From positions 1 through 41,840 of the forward strand of contig JAGGTJ010000021.1 of NCBI GenBank assembly GCA_021163815.1: DNA of 41,840 nt. Direction: 5' to 3'. The first letter of the stretch is position 1. Each line of letters starts with the position of its first letter. A program made the position numbers and the translations under genes. The notes below the pieces were generated by a model. The model made no database searches. It worked only from the letters and a program-made list of their open reading frames with translations, and had not been told where the DNA came from. The stretch is from Deltaproteobacteria bacterium (GTDB lineage Bacteria > Desulfobacterota > DSM-4660 > Desulfatiglandales > Desulfatiglandaceae). This document shows positions 34,635 to 41,797 of the stretch, in pieces.

Positions 34635-35246
34635 GGCTGCTGCCTTAAGTTCTGTTATGGCTGAAGTAATAACATGAATAGCCGAACGTATCAAGAGACA
34701 TACGAGGCCTGATGCAATCAGAATATCGGGCCATCCGGAATGTGTTAGCCACACTGCGCCTGCTGCAATAATAACGGAGATGTTTGATGCGATATCATTT
34801 CTTGAGCATTCCCATACTGAATTCATGTTTACGTCTTCACCTCGATATTTCCACAGAAGAAACAGGCATAGTGAGTTTGCGGCAAGACTGATAAGGCTGA
34901 ATATACCCATGGTCTCAAAAATTGGAACAATTGGGACAAACAGCTTGTAGATGATCTGAGCTGCAACAGCGAATCCTGCAAGCATAATTAGCCCTCCTTT
35001 AAAGAGAGCGACTTTTGCCTTGGTAGTGATACCTTTTGAAACTGCATAAAGGCTTAAAGCGTATGCCAGTGCATCTCCGAGATTGTCAAGACTGTCAGCG
35101 AGCAGGGCAGTTGATTTGCCGTGAAGAGCGGCGGCAATTATGACAAAGAACATAACGGCATTGATACCGAGTACGATCTGCAGTGTTTCCCGCTGATGTT
35201 CTTGGAATTGATTTAAGGAAGAATTATTATTACAGCAACCATTCAT
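34632..35246 (-). CDS. Short cation diffusion facilitator-type transporter
   Basis: A 204-residue membrane protein of the CDF superfamily with about six hydrophobic helices. The metal-site motifs are ADSLDNLGDA in helix 2 and RNDIASN in helix 5. The C-terminal cytoplasmic domain of classical CDF proteins is absent, but short members starting with a Cys-Cys motif, as here (NGCCNN), are known, so this is probably not a truncation. The likely substrate is zinc or another divalent cation. The stop codon TGA lies within the end of family A copy 9, so the last few residues may have been altered by that insertion. Confidence 0.8.
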   Translation of the reverse strand: MNGCCNNNSSLNQFQEHQRETLQIVLGINAVMFFVIIAAALHGKSTALLADSLDNLGDALAYALSLYAVSKGITTKAKVALFKGGLIMLAGFAVAAQIIYKLFVPIVPIFETMGIFSLISLAANSLCLFLLWKYRGEDVNMNSVWECSRNDIASNISVIIAAGAVWLTHSGWPDILIASGLVCLLIRSAIHVITSAITELKAAA

Positions 35247-35321
35247 TTTTATGTCCTGTGTTGTTGCTGAGTTACACCCATGTCGAGGCCCTTGAAAGAG
35301 CCGTCTGTCTGACAGTTACTG

Positions 35322-35374
35322 CAACCTAAATCTTGCGCGTTAAGTTTGCCGAAGACCTGCCTGTAGCGGCAGGT
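35322..35374 (+). repeat. Family C repeat with hairpin
   Basis: Core AACCTAAATCTTGCGCGTTA, AGTTTG, then hairpin ACCTGCC (35355-35361) with GGCAGGT (35368-35374). Aligned with 12139-12193, T12178-A12188 is replaced by C35360-G35369, and the wobble pair T12174-G12192 by C35356-G35373. Confidence 0.65.
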
Positions 35375-35497
35375 TTTCGGTGCAATTGTTTGGTTTTGAA
35401 CAATTGGGCCTGCAATAGGTTGGATATCGCATGTGTAGTGGCTTTAAGAGATAACCAGGACAAACAAATTGACAAATAAGGTGGTGTATTGTACTAC

Positions 35498-35596
35498 TTT
35501 ACCATGAAAACACACAAAATCATGTTAGAAAACCAGTCTGTATTTTCATGTCCGTGTGTGGCCATGATATTTTGAATCCAACTATGTCTGTCTAAA
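35498..35596 (+). repeat. Family A repeat copy 10
   Basis: Starts TTTACCATGAAAACACACAA and ends ATGTCTGTCTAAA. Full length with a degraded terminal hairpin. It ends 10 bases before the riboswitch, so the riboswitch promoter must overlap it. Confidence 0.87.
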
Positions 35597-35598
35597 AT
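35572..35598 (+). promoter_or_regulatory. Possible promoter of the riboswitch-dynamin transcript
   Basis: TTGAAT (35572-35577) and TAAAAT (35593-35598) are 15 bases apart, and TATATT follows at 35598-35603. Either -10 would start transcription at the first base-paired nucleotides of the aptamer. The -35 would lie inside repeat A. Spacing is not ideal. Confidence 0.3.
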
Positions 35599-35606
35599 AT
35601 ATTACT

Positions 35607-35661
35607 ATAGTGATGAAGTCCACTATCAAATTGCCTCTTTATATGGGCTGATGACTTCTAC
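35607..35661 (+). promoter_or_regulatory. Fluoride riboswitch aptamer (crcB motif)
   Basis: The aptamer fits the fluoride (crcB, RF01734) class. P1 is ATAGTG (35607-35612) with CACTAT (35621-35626), enclosing the loop ATGAAGTC. The loop bases GAAGTC (35615-35620) are exactly complementary to GACTTC (35653-35658), forming the pseudoknot. P3 is GCCT (35633-35636) with GGGC (35645-35648). The conserved strand GGGCTGATG leads into the pseudoknot and CTAC. Compared with the well-known Thermotoga aptamer, the loop/3' pairing is GAAGTC/GACTTC instead of GAGGCC/GGCCTC, a set of compensating changes. It would sense Mg-bound fluoride and turn on the gene downstream, which is a dynamin-like GTPase. Confidence 0.88.
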
Positions 35662-35729
35662 TTCACGGGAGTGGGATTATGTGCATCCCTGCCCCATTTG
35701 AGCTGTCTTGTGGGGTCGTTACATTAATA

Positions 35730-35762
35730 CCCTGCAGGTATTACACCTGACAGGGCTTTTTT
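35730..35762 (+). terminator. Terminator-like hairpin in the riboswitch expression platform
   Basis: CCCTG+CAGGT (35730-35739) pairs with ACCTG+CAGGG (35745-35755) with one bulged A, followed by C and six T (35757-35762). It ends only one base before the ribosome binding site TAGGAGG. A competing perfect hairpin, TAATACC (35725-35731) with GGTATTA (35737-35743), uses the same bases and would prevent it, so this looks like a terminator/antiterminator pair. Confidence 0.72.
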
Positions 35763-35775
35763 GTAGGAGGAAGTT

Positions 35776-37554
35776 ATGCTTAATCATTATAAAGAGATCA
35801 GGGCAAAACTCATCGAGGGAATAGAAAGGTTGTCAGAGCTGTCTTCCCGGAGAGGCAATGAGAAAATTACAGAAAATCTCAAAGAGATTCGAGAAAAACT
35901 TGTTGAGAACAAATTTCACCTTGTAGTTCTCGGTCAGTTTAAAAGAGGGAAATCAACATTTATCAACAGTATTATTGGAGACAAGATCCTTCCTGTTTCT
36001 GTTGTGCCTCTTACCTCTATTGTAACTCTTATCAGGTATGGGCAAGAGGAAGAAATCAGAGTCCTTTTTGAGGATGTGGGCAAAAAGATAATATCACGGG
36101 ATGAACTCCCCGGGTATGTCACAGAGGCCGGAAATCCTAAAAATGTCAAGGATGTGAAGCAGGTGGAAATTTCTTTTCCTTCTCCCTTCTTGAAGGATGG
36201 TGTCTCTATCATAGATACTCCAGGTGTGGGTTCCACCTTTGAAAATAACACCGAGATGACCTATAATTACCTGCCCAAGGTAGATGCCGCCCTTTTTCTG
36301 CTCGCTGTTGATCCTCCCATCAGTCAGTCAGAGATAGATTTTCTCAAGGATGTTCAGGAGTACGTGGAGAAGATCTTTTTCATCCAGAACAAGATTGACT
36401 ATCTTAGTAAGGAGGAGCGTGAAGAGTCTATGATGTTTTCGAAGAGGGCAATTGAAGATGCTCTTGGCAGGAACGACATAGAGATTCATCCCCTGTCTGC
36501 AAAGCTTGCATTAGAGGCCAAGCAAACAAACGATAAGAGTATGCTCGATCAGAGCAGGCTACCGGAATTTGAGGCCGTGTTGAGTCAGTTTTTGCTCAAT
36601 GCCAAGGGCAGGATTGTGTTACGTTCGGCCCTCAACGGTACCAGGAAGCTCCTTTCGGATGAGGAGATGACCCTTAAACTGGAAAAACAGGCCATCGAGA
36701 CACCTCTTAAACAGCTTGAAGAAAAGCTTCGCCTGTTTCAGGAAAAGATGCACGTTATAAAGCAGGATCGTGATGACATAAAATATTATTTTGACGGGGA
36801 GATACAGCGTGTTATTGACGTGCTGGACAGGGATATTGAAAGACTCAAGGAGCGAGCAATACCTGAATTATTGGTTGATCTTGAAGAGGAGGGCAAGGCA
36901 AACAGGGATAAAAGTATTTCAGAATATATTAAGCTGATGGAGTCAAAACTGCACGATGGGGTTGTCTCCATTTTTGATTCCTGGGTAGCGAGGGAAGAAG
37001 AGCGATTAAATGAACATTATGCACAGGTATCAAAGCGGTTTTCGGATAGTACCAATGATATAATTGAGGCGATTTTGAAGGCATCTGAAGAATTGTTTGA
37101 CCTTGAAATTGAACGGGTAAAGACAGATGAGAGCATAGTGAGTGATAGCAGTCTGTATTATATGCTGGGAGATCCGCCCAAATTTTTTGATCTTGAAGGT
37201 GCCTTTGATTTTTTTTCAAAGCGTATTGTTCCCCGCGTATTTTCCCACAACATGGTCATGAAGGATATCAAAAAAAAGCTTCCCGAGATGATCGACAAGA
37301 ATTGCGGCAGGGTACGGTGGGATTTTATGGACCGTATAAAGCGTAGTTTCATGAATTTTCGCTGGGACCTTAATCTGAAAATTGATGCCACGGAACAGGG
37401 CATAAGGCAGGCCATAGATAAGGCTGTTTCCCTTAAAAAGCAGAGTGTTAATGATGTGGACAAGGCCAGGGAAGCTATCGAGACCGAACTTAACAATATC
37501 CATGCCCTTAAAAGAGAGCTCAGTGAAATTGAATCTGATCTTCAATCTGTTTAG
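35776..37554 (+). CDS. Bacterial dynamin-like GTPase under riboswitch control
   Basis: A 592-residue dynamin-family GTPase. The P-loop GQFKRGKS is at 53-60, the switch threonine T80 in VVPLTSIV, G3 is DTPG at 147-150 and G4 is NKID at 205-208. After the GTPase domain (about 45-280) come long charged helices and coiled coil to the C-terminus, as expected for the stalk of bacterial dynamins, which bind and remodel membranes. No transmembrane helix stands out. TAGGAGG precedes the ATG at good spacing. The leader carries a fluoride aptamer and a terminator hairpin, so expression is probably induced by fluoride. It is followed by a perfect 17-bp hairpin with a T run. It is a single dynamin gene; the usual second dynamin partner is absent. 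Confidence 0.9.
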   Translation: MLNHYKEIRAKLIEGIERLSELSSRRGNEKITENLKEIREKLVENKFHLVVLGQFKRGKSTFINSIIGDKILPVSVVPLTSIVTLIRYGQEEEIRVLFEDVGKKIISRDELPGYVTEAGNPKNVKDVKQVEISFPSPFLKDGVSIIDTPGVGSTFENNTEMTYNYLPKVDAALFLLAVDPPISQSEIDFLKDVQEYVEKIFFIQNKIDYLSKEEREESMMFSKRAIEDALGRNDIEIHPLSAKLALEAKQTNDKSMLDQSRLPEFEAVLSQFLLNAKGRIVLRSALNGTRKLLSDEEMTLKLEKQAIETPLKQLEEKLRLFQEKMHVIKQDRDDIKYYFDGEIQRVIDVLDRDIERLKERAIPELLVDLEEEGKANRDKSISEYIKLMESKLHDGVVSIFDSWVAREEERLNEHYAQVSKRFSDSTNDIIEAILKASEELFDLEIERVKTDESIVSDSSLYYMLGDPPKFFDLEGAFDFFSKRIVPRVFSHNMVMKDIKKKLPEMIDKNCGRVRWDFMDRIKRSFMNFRWDLNLKIDATEQGIRQAIDKAVSLKKQSVNDVDKAREAIETELNNIHALKRELSEIESDLQSV

Positions 37555-37605
37555 GCCGATGTCGAAGATGAACAATAAGACGGATGATGCCTGTTCTGCT
37601 TGTAA

Positions 37606-37646
37606 TGCCTAAATCCTGCAAACTTGACGTTTGCAGGATTTAGGCA
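37606..37646. terminator. Perfect 17-bp palindrome, likely terminator of the dynamin gene
   Basis: TGCCTAAATCCTGCAAA (37606-37622) and TTTGCAGGATTTAGGCA (37630-37646) are exact inverted copies around the loop CTTGACG; ACATTTTTTG follows. The arms match the family C core, so a repeat-derived palindrome probably serves as terminator between the two genes. Confidence 0.7.
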
Positions 37647-37678
37647 ACATTTTTTGATTAGGGGAAAGGGTGTTTGTT

Positions 37679-38500
37679 ATGGCTTTTTCTGTTATAGATC
37701 TTTATGCAAAGGTATTGCCCAAAACCAACTGTAAGGAATGTGGATTTTCTACCTGTTTTGCTTTTGCAAGTATGGTGGTTTCTGAAAGGTATCCTTTAAA
37801 AAATTGTCCGTACATTGCCCCTGATATCCTGAGAGATGTTGAAAGGGAGCTTGAATCTCAGTACAGGGAAGGCAAGTGGCTGAAAAAGGATATGGCGGCA
37901 GAAGCTCTTGTATTGGCAAAACAGAGGGTCACCTCTATGAAACTGGATGATATTGCTGAACGAACAGGAGGTGAATTTACAGTATGCAATGGTACAGAGC
38001 AGATAATCCTTCCTTACTTTAATACGACCCTTATAATCACAAGAGATGGAATACAGGAGCGTTCAGGAAGAAAACTCACCAAAAATGAGAATACCTTTAT
38101 ATATATTTATATGGCCCATGGCGGAACAGCTTATCCCTCTGGGCGGATGCAGAGTTTTAAAGAATTTCCCAATACCGTATCCAAAACGGTATCCATGAAA
38201 AGGCATGTAGAGATCCCGCTGGCAAAGGCGTTTTCTTCAAGGCTGGATGAGCTGGAAAAGGCATGTAAAAAGGTTGGTGGAAAAGATGTAAAAGCTCAAT
38301 ATGATTCACCTGACCTTGCTTTTCAGTTTATGGTTTTTCCTAAGATACCGGTTGTCCTTTTGTTCTGGGATGAAAATGATGAATTTGAGGCCGAAGTGAA
38401 ACTGTTATTTGATGAAACAATTATCCAGCATCTTGATATTGAATCGATAATGTTTTTAAGCGAGCATATTTGTGAAATGCTCATCAGAGACATCGAGTAG
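37679..38500 (+). CDS. DUF3786 protein with N-terminal Fe-S domain
   Basis: A 273-residue protein. The N-terminal 40 residues form a cluster-binding module: KTNCKECGFSTCFAFA followed by a fourth Cys in KNCPYI, the C-x2-C-x4-C-x(n)-C pattern found in corrinoid Fe-S proteins and redox proteins. The remainder (about 75-273) is the DUF3786 domain, with IYMAHGG, SFKEFP and FPKIPVVLLFWDENDEF as recognisable segments. Its function is unknown; the fusion suggests a redox or corrinoid-linked role. GGGGAAAGGG lies 9 bases before ATG 37679, which I prefer over a GTG at 37670. A terminator-like palindrome lies between it and the dynamin gene, so it may be independent of the riboswitch. Confidence 0.82.
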   Translation: MAFSVIDLYAKVLPKTNCKECGFSTCFAFASMVVSERYPLKNCPYIAPDILRDVERELESQYREGKWLKKDMAAEALVLAKQRVTSMKLDDIAERTGGEFTVCNGTEQIILPYFNTTLIITRDGIQERSGRKLTKNENTFIYIYMAHGGTAYPSGRMQSFKEFPNTVSKTVSMKRHVEIPLAKAFSSRLDELEKACKKVGGKDVKAQYDSPDLAFQFMVFPKIPVVLLFWDENDEFEAEVKLLFDETIIQHLDIESIMFLSEHICEMLIRDIE

Positions 38501-38610
38501 AATCTCCTGTCTTGTTATGGCATAGATACGGTAGCTTTTTTCAGGGCAGTCCGTTTAATAATCAAATGTCCCGTGGGGTTTTTAAGGTATCCGATGGTAT
38601 GCTGATCTTA

Positions 38611-39291
38611 TCAGGCCGACAGAAATACGGCAAGAAGAACGGCTATGATGCCGTTTAGAAAAATACCGTCAAAGGTTCCGGCACCGCCAATGGAAGCTAC
38701 TGGGGCACCCAGGTTCTTGATTTTATTCAGGTTGAGAATGTCTGCTCCTATCAGAGTACCGATACTACCGGAAATGTATGCTACAACAGGTGCGCCATGA
38801 TAAGCGATACAAATGGAAACGAGTGCAGCAATGGCAGGGGGAAGGAAGGCGGGCAGGGCAATCCCTACACCTTTAATAGGTCTTGCAAATCGGTGGGTTA
38901 GTATGGTTATTATGACGGTTGCTATGGCTGCCTTTTCCCATAATCCGGTTTTAAAAAGCAGATAGATTGATATGAGAACAGGGATAATGGCTCCTCCAAC
39001 ATTAACCGCAAGTACGGTTTCCTCTTTTTCCCAGTTTGGGATTCGGTATTTAAAACCAAAAAAGCGCACGGATGTTTCATTGGTCATACTCTGTTGAGGG
39101 ATCTTTTTTATAGGGATGTTTATAAAGCTTCCTACGAGAGAAACGAACAGGGCTGTGAATACATACTCACTCGGGATGCCGATCTTTATAAATGCGATGG
39201 CAATCAGATTGATTTGAACCAGGAAGAAGAAAAATACGATGTAAAAAAAGAACAGCAGCATGAATATAAATGTCATGGGACCAAAAAACAT
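38611..39291 (-). CDS. DUF1614 integral membrane protein
   Basis: A 226-residue membrane protein of the DUF1614 family. The strongly hydrophobic N-terminus, the conserved SFINIPI segment after helix 2, VNVGGAIIPVLIS, and the closing ASIGGAGTFDGIFLNGIIAVLLA are typical. About six or seven helices are predicted by eye. Function is unknown. The ATG at 39291 is chosen because family members start at this point; the frame stays open for about 100 bases upstream, but that part overlaps the end of a decayed gene. Oriented as the last gene after the DltA-like and MBOAT-like genes. Confidence 0.82.
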   Translation of the reverse strand: MFFGPMTFIFMLLFFFYIVFFFFLVQINLIAIAFIKIGIPSEYVFTALFVSLVGSFINIPIKKIPQQSMTNETSVRFFGFKYRIPNWEKEETVLAVNVGGAIIPVLISIYLLFKTGLWEKAAIATVIITILTHRFARPIKGVGIALPAFLPPAIAALVSICIAYHGAPVVAYISGSIGTLIGADILNLNKIKNLGAPVASIGGAGTFDGIFLNGIIAVLLAVFLSA

Positions 39292-39380
39292 GATATTCCT
39301 CTCTGATACCTCTGCAGTTATTTGGAAAATGCCTACGAAGACACAATCATCTGAAAATATCTCTTTTTTTGCAAGTTCTT

Positions 39381-39897
39381 TTATGGCTGTTCCTTCCTAA
39401 AAAATGTTGGATAGAAGAAAAATGATATCAGCATCTCTTTGAAGTAATAGTAATATCTGTTCCAGAACTCGGCAATTGACCTTGATTCCAGTGGACGGTA
39501 GGTGTTTCTGAGAGTGGCAAATCCTGCCATTCGGCAGGTGCCTATGATGATATGTCCCCAGATTGACAGATCGAGAAATGAAGACATGAAATTTGCCGCA
39601 AGAGATAACCAGGACTGGTACAGTGGCAATGGTCTTCCTGATAGATATCTTGTGATGACATCTTCGTAGTGTGGGACAGATAGATGGAGGGAAAGAGAAA
39701 GGCCTGGAATTAAGATACCGAAAGGAGGTGCATAACTATAAGTATGGCCGTTGTTTCTATGAAGTAGCTTTTTCTGTGAAGGGCAAGTGCAAGAGCAAAG
39801 CCCAAGAGCAGGCAGGTTTTGCGAGGGCAGGTCTGGGCAAAACGTACCAGGTCCGGACGGGTCTCTATGGCAGGGATTATGCAGAGAACCTTGACAT
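39381..39897 (-). pseudogene. Remnant of an MBOAT-family O-acyltransferase gene
   Basis: The best-preserved part (39381-39720) reads, in one frame, SWLSLAANF, LSIWGHIIIGTCRMAGF and NTYRPLESRSIAEFWNRYYY followed by a Phe-rich segment ending YPTFF, which resembles the C-terminal half of MBOAT acyltransferases (the arS-x-EFWnR motif). It then stops early after RKEQP. Upstream (39720-39900) another frame encodes a hydrophobic stretch, ALALALHRKSYFIE, that ends in a stop at 39710-39712, so at least two frame breaks are needed. No intact start codon in frame is seen. It follows directly after a DltA-like gene on the same strand, the arrangement of D-alanylation operons. Most of an MBOAT protein's usual 350 or more residues is missing. 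Confidence 0.55.
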
Positions 39898-39900
39898 CGC

Positions 39901-41484
39901 TTATTTTTCCAGCATGGAGATAAGTGCGCTTCTTGATACCTTACCGTTCGTATCTAAAGGAAGTCTGTCCAGCTCTATGATTTTTTCAGGGACCATATAT
40001 GATGGCAGATATTCTTTCATATATCTGTTTATTGCCGGGATATCATTGGTATTACCATTGACAAATCCGGTTATATGACTTGCCGAGCCGTTTTTTATCG
40101 GCCAGGCTATTACGGCCACGGTGTCACACCCGGCTGCCTTTCTCAAACATGCCTCTATCTCTTCTATCCCTATACGGTTTCCGAGAACTTTGACCTGATT
40201 ATCTGTCCTGCCTAAGTAGTGAAAGATTCCGTTTTTATCTTTATAGACAAGATCTCCAGTAAGATACCAAATTTCCTTTTTATGATCGGAATTTTCATGT
40301 AAGAGATAACGCTTTTTTGTCAGGTTTTCATCCTGCCAGTAACCTGCTGTTACCTGTGGGCCGCTTAGTGCAAGCTCTCCCTCAAGATCGGGGGTGTCTG
40401 TAAACTGTCCATTTTTATCCACTATGGTTGCCTTTGTGTCGCCGCGAGGCTGTCCTATGGCCACAGTTCCCAGCTTTGAGGTCAGACATGAAGGATCATC
40501 TTCTTTAAACCTTTGTGACATGCACATTACCGTGGCCTCGGTTGGACCATATACATTTTCGATTATGCTGTTTGGAGCGGCCTTTTGCCAGGTTCCGGCC
40601 AGTGTGGCAGTAAGGGCTCCCCCTCCAAAAATTGATATCCTGAGTGACGGAAAGACTCCTGGCTTCAGCATGTTCATTTTTTTCATGAAACCTGCTATGG
40701 AAGGGGCAGATATCCATACCGTCAATTTGTTCTCCCTGATAAATTTAACCGGAGCCATGACCTGATTGGCAGGGATTACATGGATGGATGCCCCGCTGAA
40801 AAATGCCATAAATATTTCAAAAACCGATTGATCAAAGGTTGTTTCGGCCAGTTGGGCAAATCTGTCTCTATCTGTAAACTGAAAGTGGTTATGTATGGAC
40901 TGCAGCATAGCTGCTACATTTTCTGCTGTTACCATCACTGCCTTTGGTGTTCCCGTAGAGCCGGAGGTGAACATCATGTAGACAATATCTTCCGGCAGTA
41001 CAAAAACGGGGTGTCTGGAAGGGGATCTTAACATCTCCAAGAACTCTGCACCTACAAAACCCTTTTTTGTGTTTCTTTTGCTGTTGATCATTGGAGAAAG
41101 GATGTGGTGAGGAAAGGTTTCAGAGATATCATCATCAAGGAGGTTTATACATGATTTGTCTATAATCAATGCATTTAGTTCGGACTGTCGTATCAAAAGA
41201 GCGAGTCTCTTTTTGGGCCATGCAGGGTTCAGGGGCACATAGATGCATCCTGCCCAGCATATTCCCATAATGCCTGCTATGGTATCTATACTCCTTCTGG
41301 CCAGGATACCCACCCTTAGAATACGCTTTAAGGAAAATGTCTCGATCCATGCACTTATCTTCATCGCCAGCGAAGTCATATCGGCATATGTATAGGTTTC
41401 ATTATCCACTGTCAGAGCAATCCTGTCCGGGTGCTCAGATGAGTTTTTATAGAGTGGGTATGCTGGATTATGATTTTTGTCCAT
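39901..41484 (-). CDS. AMP-forming amino acid adenylating enzyme, DltA-like
   Basis: A 527-residue ANL-superfamily adenylation enzyme that activates a carboxylic substrate, probably an amino acid, as acyl-AMP and passes it to a carrier protein. Core motifs in order: FTSGSTGTPKAVMVT (A3), NVYGPTEATV (A5), YLTGDLVY (A7), GRTDNQVKVLGNRIGIEEIE (A8) and the catalytic lysine region LPLDTNGKVSR (A10). There is no fused carrier, condensation or thioesterase domain, so it is free-standing as in DltA. No carrier-protein gene is visible nearby, and the adjoining MBOAT gene is broken, so the pathway may no longer work here. Substrate specificity cannot be predicted by eye. Confidence 0.85.
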   Translation of the reverse strand: MDKNHNPAYPLYKNSSEHPDRIALTVDNETYTYADMTSLAMKISAWIETFSLKRILRVGILARRSIDTIAGIMGICWAGCIYVPLNPAWPKKRLALLIRQSELNALIIDKSCINLLDDDISETFPHHILSPMINSKRNTKKGFVGAEFLEMLRSPSRHPVFVLPEDIVYMMFTSGSTGTPKAVMVTAENVAAMLQSIHNHFQFTDRDRFAQLAETTFDQSVFEIFMAFFSGASIHVIPANQVMAPVKFIRENKLTVWISAPSIAGFMKKMNMLKPGVFPSLRISIFGGGALTATLAGTWQKAAPNSIIENVYGPTEATVMCMSQRFKEDDPSCLTSKLGTVAIGQPRGDTKATIVDKNGQFTDTPDLEGELALSGPQVTAGYWQDENLTKKRYLLHENSDHKKEIWYLTGDLVYKDKNGIFHYLGRTDNQVKVLGNRIGIEEIEACLRKAAGCDTVAVIAWPIKNGSASHITGFVNGNTNDIPAINRYMKEYLPSYMVPEKIIELDRLPLDTNGKVSRSALISMLEK

Positions 41485-41797
41485 TCAATATGCTCCATGC
41501 TAAGAATAATTGTATATGCGATACATACAAATCAGTTTTGAATCTTTCAGAGTGTCTGTGTTTGTTTGCCTCTGACTAATCGCTGGGTTTCCCTTAACGG
41601 GGCAAAGGATGAAAAGATCTGCCGTATCCCTGGCCTGTTTGTGGATAAGGACTGTTTTTGTTAATCCTAAGTCCAGAGTAACCATCGTAATCAATTGGAA
41701 TAATTAGGGAAAATCTAAACATTTTGTTGCAAAAAAGGGCTCCAACAGGGTATAATTTTTTTAAAGAAAGAAAACAAACCCAAGGAGGAGCCCATTT
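41485..41797. other. Gap before the partial gene at the window end
   Basis: About 230 bases with no recognisable gene, then a probable promoter (41727-41756) and an inverted repeat GGGCTCC/GGAGCCC (41737-41743 and 41787-41793) in front of the partial gene. Confidence 0.5.
41727..41756 (+). promoter_or_regulatory. Sigma-70 promoter of the partial gene
   Basis: TTGCAA (41727-41732) and a consensus TATAAT (41751-41756) are 18 bases apart, about 42 bases before the ATG. This is the best sigma-70 match I noticed in the window. Confidence 0.6.

Larger units (their letters stand above)
35247..35775. other. Non-coding gap with repeats and the riboswitch leader
   Basis: A divergent 529-base gap between the CDF and dynamin genes. 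In order it contains a family C unit (35322-35374), about 120 bases without recognisable features, a family A copy (35498-35596), a fluoride riboswitch aptamer (35607-35661) and its putative expression platform ending in a terminator hairpin (35730-35762). Confidence 0.75.

Noticed and set aside
34632-35246. Truncation of the CDF transporter by the family A repeat
   Set aside because: Short CDF-like proteins of about 205 residues lacking the cytoplasmic domain exist, so the length is normal; only the exact stop appears to come from the repeat.
5653-35596. CRISPR array interpretation of the repeated 97-bp unit
   Set aside because: Copies are kilobases apart, occur in both orientations, are longer than CRISPR repeats, and no regular spacers or cas genes are present.
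37606-37679. Second riboswitch in front of the DUF3786 gene
   Set aside because: The region is a simple perfect hairpin with a T run and no aptamer-like core.
39671-40078. A 135-codon plus-strand open frame across the MBOAT remnant
   Set aside because: It runs antisense to the DltA-like gene end and the MBOAT fragment, and its translation shows no domain.
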